A stretch of 64,000 bases of DNA from Prosthecobacter algae. Lineage in GTDB: Bacteria > Verrucomicrobiota > Verrucomicrobiia > Verrucomicrobiales > Verrucomicrobiaceae. The stretch is taken from assembly GCF_039542385.1 (NCBI RefSeq), contig NZ_BAABIA010000001.1:682001-746000 (forward strand). Direction: 5' to 3'. This document shows positions 62,228 to 64,000 of the stretch, piece by piece. A program made the position numbers and the translations under genes. Within the stretch, counting starts at the first letter, position 1, and the number at the start of each line of letters is the position of its first letter. The notes below the pieces were generated by a model that saw only the letters and a list, made by a program, of their open reading frames with translations, did no database searches and was not told where the DNA came from.

Positions 62228-64000
62228 ATGGCTCACATGCAAATACCAGACGTGAACAGGAAGACCGATTCACTCGTTGAGTTGATTGGCAAAGCTGGGG
62301 TTCGATTTTGGGTCCTTTTTCTAATGGCGACAGTTATGCTGTTGCCGTCAAACCTCGAAGCTTCCCATTATCGTGGTGGTGCTGCTTCCTACACCATCAA
62401 CGCGAGTGGTTTGGTAACGGTGACTGTCTACACGGGATGGGGCAGTTTCGTGGATACCCCATTTTTCCAAGTCTACAGAGGAACAGGGGCAACAGGTAGT
62501 TCCCTGGGGTCGATGACCCAGGCGACAGCGGTCAATCCTTTCTCGACTGGTACAGAATTTGGCGGCGCGGCCTACACCATTCGCAAAGACACCTTTACCT
62601 TCAATCTGAATGGCCAGGCTGCTGGCTTCTATTACGCTTGGTGGAGCAGCAATAACTGGGTGAGTGGCATCAACAACGTGCCCGAGAGCACCTGGTCGCT
62701 GGAACTGAAGATTGCCTACACGCCAGGACAGGCGAGTGCGGGCCCGACCATGATTCCAGCCACCATTGACCTTATTGGCCGCGGTTTTCCCTACACTCAG
62801 AACCTGAACAGCCAGGACCCGGACGGCACACCCGTGACCTATCAGAATCTGGTGGGCAATGCCTACCCCGATTACGCGCCCACCAGCCTCATGCCGGGCA
62901 TCAGCGTCAGTGCTTCAGGTACCGTTGGTATTCCTGGCAGCAATACGGCCACTATGGCTCTCGGACGTTGGGGTTACAAAATTCGTGTGACGGACGGCTC
63001 CGGCGGCACCGCCATTCGTGATGTTCTTGTGGTCGCGGCAGATCCCACTGCAGCCAACGTCAACCTACCTCCAGTGCTAGCTTCCATTGGTCCGAAAACG
63101 GTCAACATTGGCACCCCTCTGAATTTCACGGTGAGCGGAACTGACCCGGATGCTGGGCAGACCTTGACGGTCCGTTCCTCCGCTCTGCCGGCGGGAGCCA
63201 CTTTCCCACAAGCTACTGGACCCAATACCGGAGCATCTTCTTCCTTTGCTTGGACACCGACAGCCGGCCAGGAAGGCACTTATGTGGTCAACTTTGAAGT
63301 GTATGACAGCGCTTCCGTGACCCTCATTGATTCCGAGGAAGTCACTTTCACGGTTACGGGCAGCAACAACCCTCCGGTGCTCGCTGCCGTCGGCAGTAAA
63401 TCGGTGGCCAATGGCGGCACTCTGACGTTCAACCTCTCGGCGAGTGATGCCGATGGCCACGCCATCACCTATCAGATGTTCAATGGACCTCCTGGAGCCA
63501 CACTCAGTTCCGCTGGTGCCTTTGCCTGGACACCGACCGCAGGCCAGAACAATAGCACTTTTACAGGCGTGACTCTGCGCGCGACGGATAATGGTGTGCC
63601 TAACCTTTCGGATGATGAGGCCATCACCATCACCGTGGGGGCTGGCAACAACCAGCCAGTGACAACTGCGGTGCTGACTCACAATGTCACCGTCGGGCAA
63701 AACGTGAGCTTTTTGGTTTCTGGTTCGGATGTGGACTTGGCTCAGACTCTCACTCTTTCGGCCAATGCAGGGATTCCCTCCGGTGCCACCTTCACCACGG
63801 TTTCGGGCCTTGCGTCAGCAGGGGTCAGCAGCACTTTTTCCTGGACGCCTACCTCGGGCCAGGTTGGTGCCACCACCGTCAAATTCCTGACTCAGGATAA
63901 TGGCACCCCAGTTCTGAATCGAGAGATCACGGTGACCATCAACGTCGCCGCCGCCTCTCCTGAAATCGTCCTTCGCGGCAATGGTGTCATCATTGACAGC
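62228..64000 (+). CDS. Giant Ig/cadherin-like surface protein, partial
   Basis: The frame starts at the ATG at 62228 and is open to the right edge (591 residues). An N-terminal signal region has the hydrophobic stretch GVRFWVLFLMATVMLLPSNL and then ASHYRGGAASYTI. From about residue 275 there are repeated Ig-like (He_PIG/cadherin-type) domains, each opening with NxPPV/NQPV and a G-K-V element and ending in FAWTPTAGQ/FSWTPTSGQ (three copies of the latter pattern). The end reads ASPEIVLRGNGVIID, the opening of a choice-of-anchor-type domain. It is probably a secreted or surface-attached adhesin or carbohydrate-binding protein. Total size is unknown. Confidence 0.88.
   Translation, partial: MAHMQIPDVNRKTDSLVELIGKAGVRFWVLFLMATVMLLPSNLEASHYRGGAASYTINASGLVTVTVYTGWGSFVDTPFFQVYRGTGATGSSLGSMTQATAVNPFSTGTEFGGAAYTIRKDTFTFNLNGQAAGFYYAWWSSNNWVSGINNVPESTWSLELKIAYTPGQASAGPTMIPATIDLIGRGFPYTQNLNSQDPDGTPVTYQNLVGNAYPDYAPTSLMPGISVSASGTVGIPGSNTATMALGRWGYKIRVTDGSGGTAIRDVLVVAADPTAANVNLPPVLASIGPKTVNIGTPLNFTVSGTDPDAGQTLTVRSSALPAGATFPQATGPNTGASSSFAWTPTAGQEGTYVVNFEVYDSASVTLIDSEEVTFTVTGSNNPPVLAAVGSKSVANGGTLTFNLSASDADGHAITYQMFNGPPGATLSSAGAFAWTPTAGQNNSTFTGVTLRATDNGVPNLSDDEAITITVGAGNNQPVTTAVLTHNVTVGQNVSFLVSGSDVDLAQTLTLSANAGIPSGATFTTVSGLASAGVSSTFSWTPTSGQVGATTVKFLTQDNGTPVLNREITVTINVAAASPEIVLRGNGVIIDS

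Overview
The window looks like a chromosomal segment of a Verrucomicrobiota bacterium, most plausibly a Verrucomicrobiaceae/Prosthecobacter-like organism. This is inferred from gene content and not from a marker gene: planctomycete/verrucomicrobial-type cytochrome c proteins (left edge, 3.5-5.3 kb, 21.3-23.9 kb), a DUF1080-type sugar hydrolase, a PQQ-like beta-propeller, secreted right-handed beta-helix proteins, a CusF-SCO1 fusion and a very large Ig-like surface protein. Coding DNA is GC-rich and dense on both strands. I saw no rRNA, tRNA, CRISPR array, prophage or plasmid-type gene. There is one small transposase-linked repeat island.

Layout. 0-7 kb: a cytochrome c family protein cut by the left edge, a glutathione peroxidase, an ECF sigma/anti-sigma pair, a two-heme protein fused to an FGE-like domain, and a pectate-lyase-like beta-helix. 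7-19 kb: mostly housekeeping and metabolism (HPF-type ribosome factor, U32 family protein, cysteine desulfurase, RecO, class V aminotransferase, N-formylglutamate amidohydrolase-like protein, PQQ-like propeller, DUF1080 protein, two phosphatases, a LysR regulator). 19.2-20.2 kb: a REP-associated tyrosine transposase (RAYT) with three copies of a 121-122 bp palindrome-rich repeat. 20-24 kb: secreted alpha/beta-hydrolase-like protein and a PVC-type heme-binding dehydrogenase. 24-31 kb: prephenate dehydratase, a BtaA-BtaB pair for phosphorus-free betaine lipids, an ABC1/UbiB kinase, a VF530 protein and FolD. 31-42 kb: pyruvyl transferase-like protein, beta-helix, AI-2E exporter, glycerate kinase, FabD, MgtE and two amidohydrolases.

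42-49 kb is a minus-strand type II secretion operon in the order gspE, toxin-antitoxin module, gspF, gspG, gspH, gspI, gspJ, gspK. The outer-membrane secretin and the GspC/L/M platform are not in the window. The toxin gene is split by a one-base shift. 50-56 kb holds a SUKH protein, a CCA/poly(A) polymerase, a DMT-like membrane protein, and three related small membrane proteins (two with a GYF_2 domain) interleaved with a RibD-like reductase and a thioesterase. 55.6-58.8 kb is an argB-argD-argF operon.

59-62 kb looks like a copper/cytochrome-oxidase assembly module: a secreted protein with two histidine-bearing YtkA-like domains, a thioredoxin-fold protein that has lost both CXXC cysteines, and a CusF-SCO1 fusion. 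A 412 bp AT-rich gap follows, then the start of a giant Ig/cadherin-like surface protein that runs off the right edge. All assignments come from reading motifs in the translated sequence. No database search was run.
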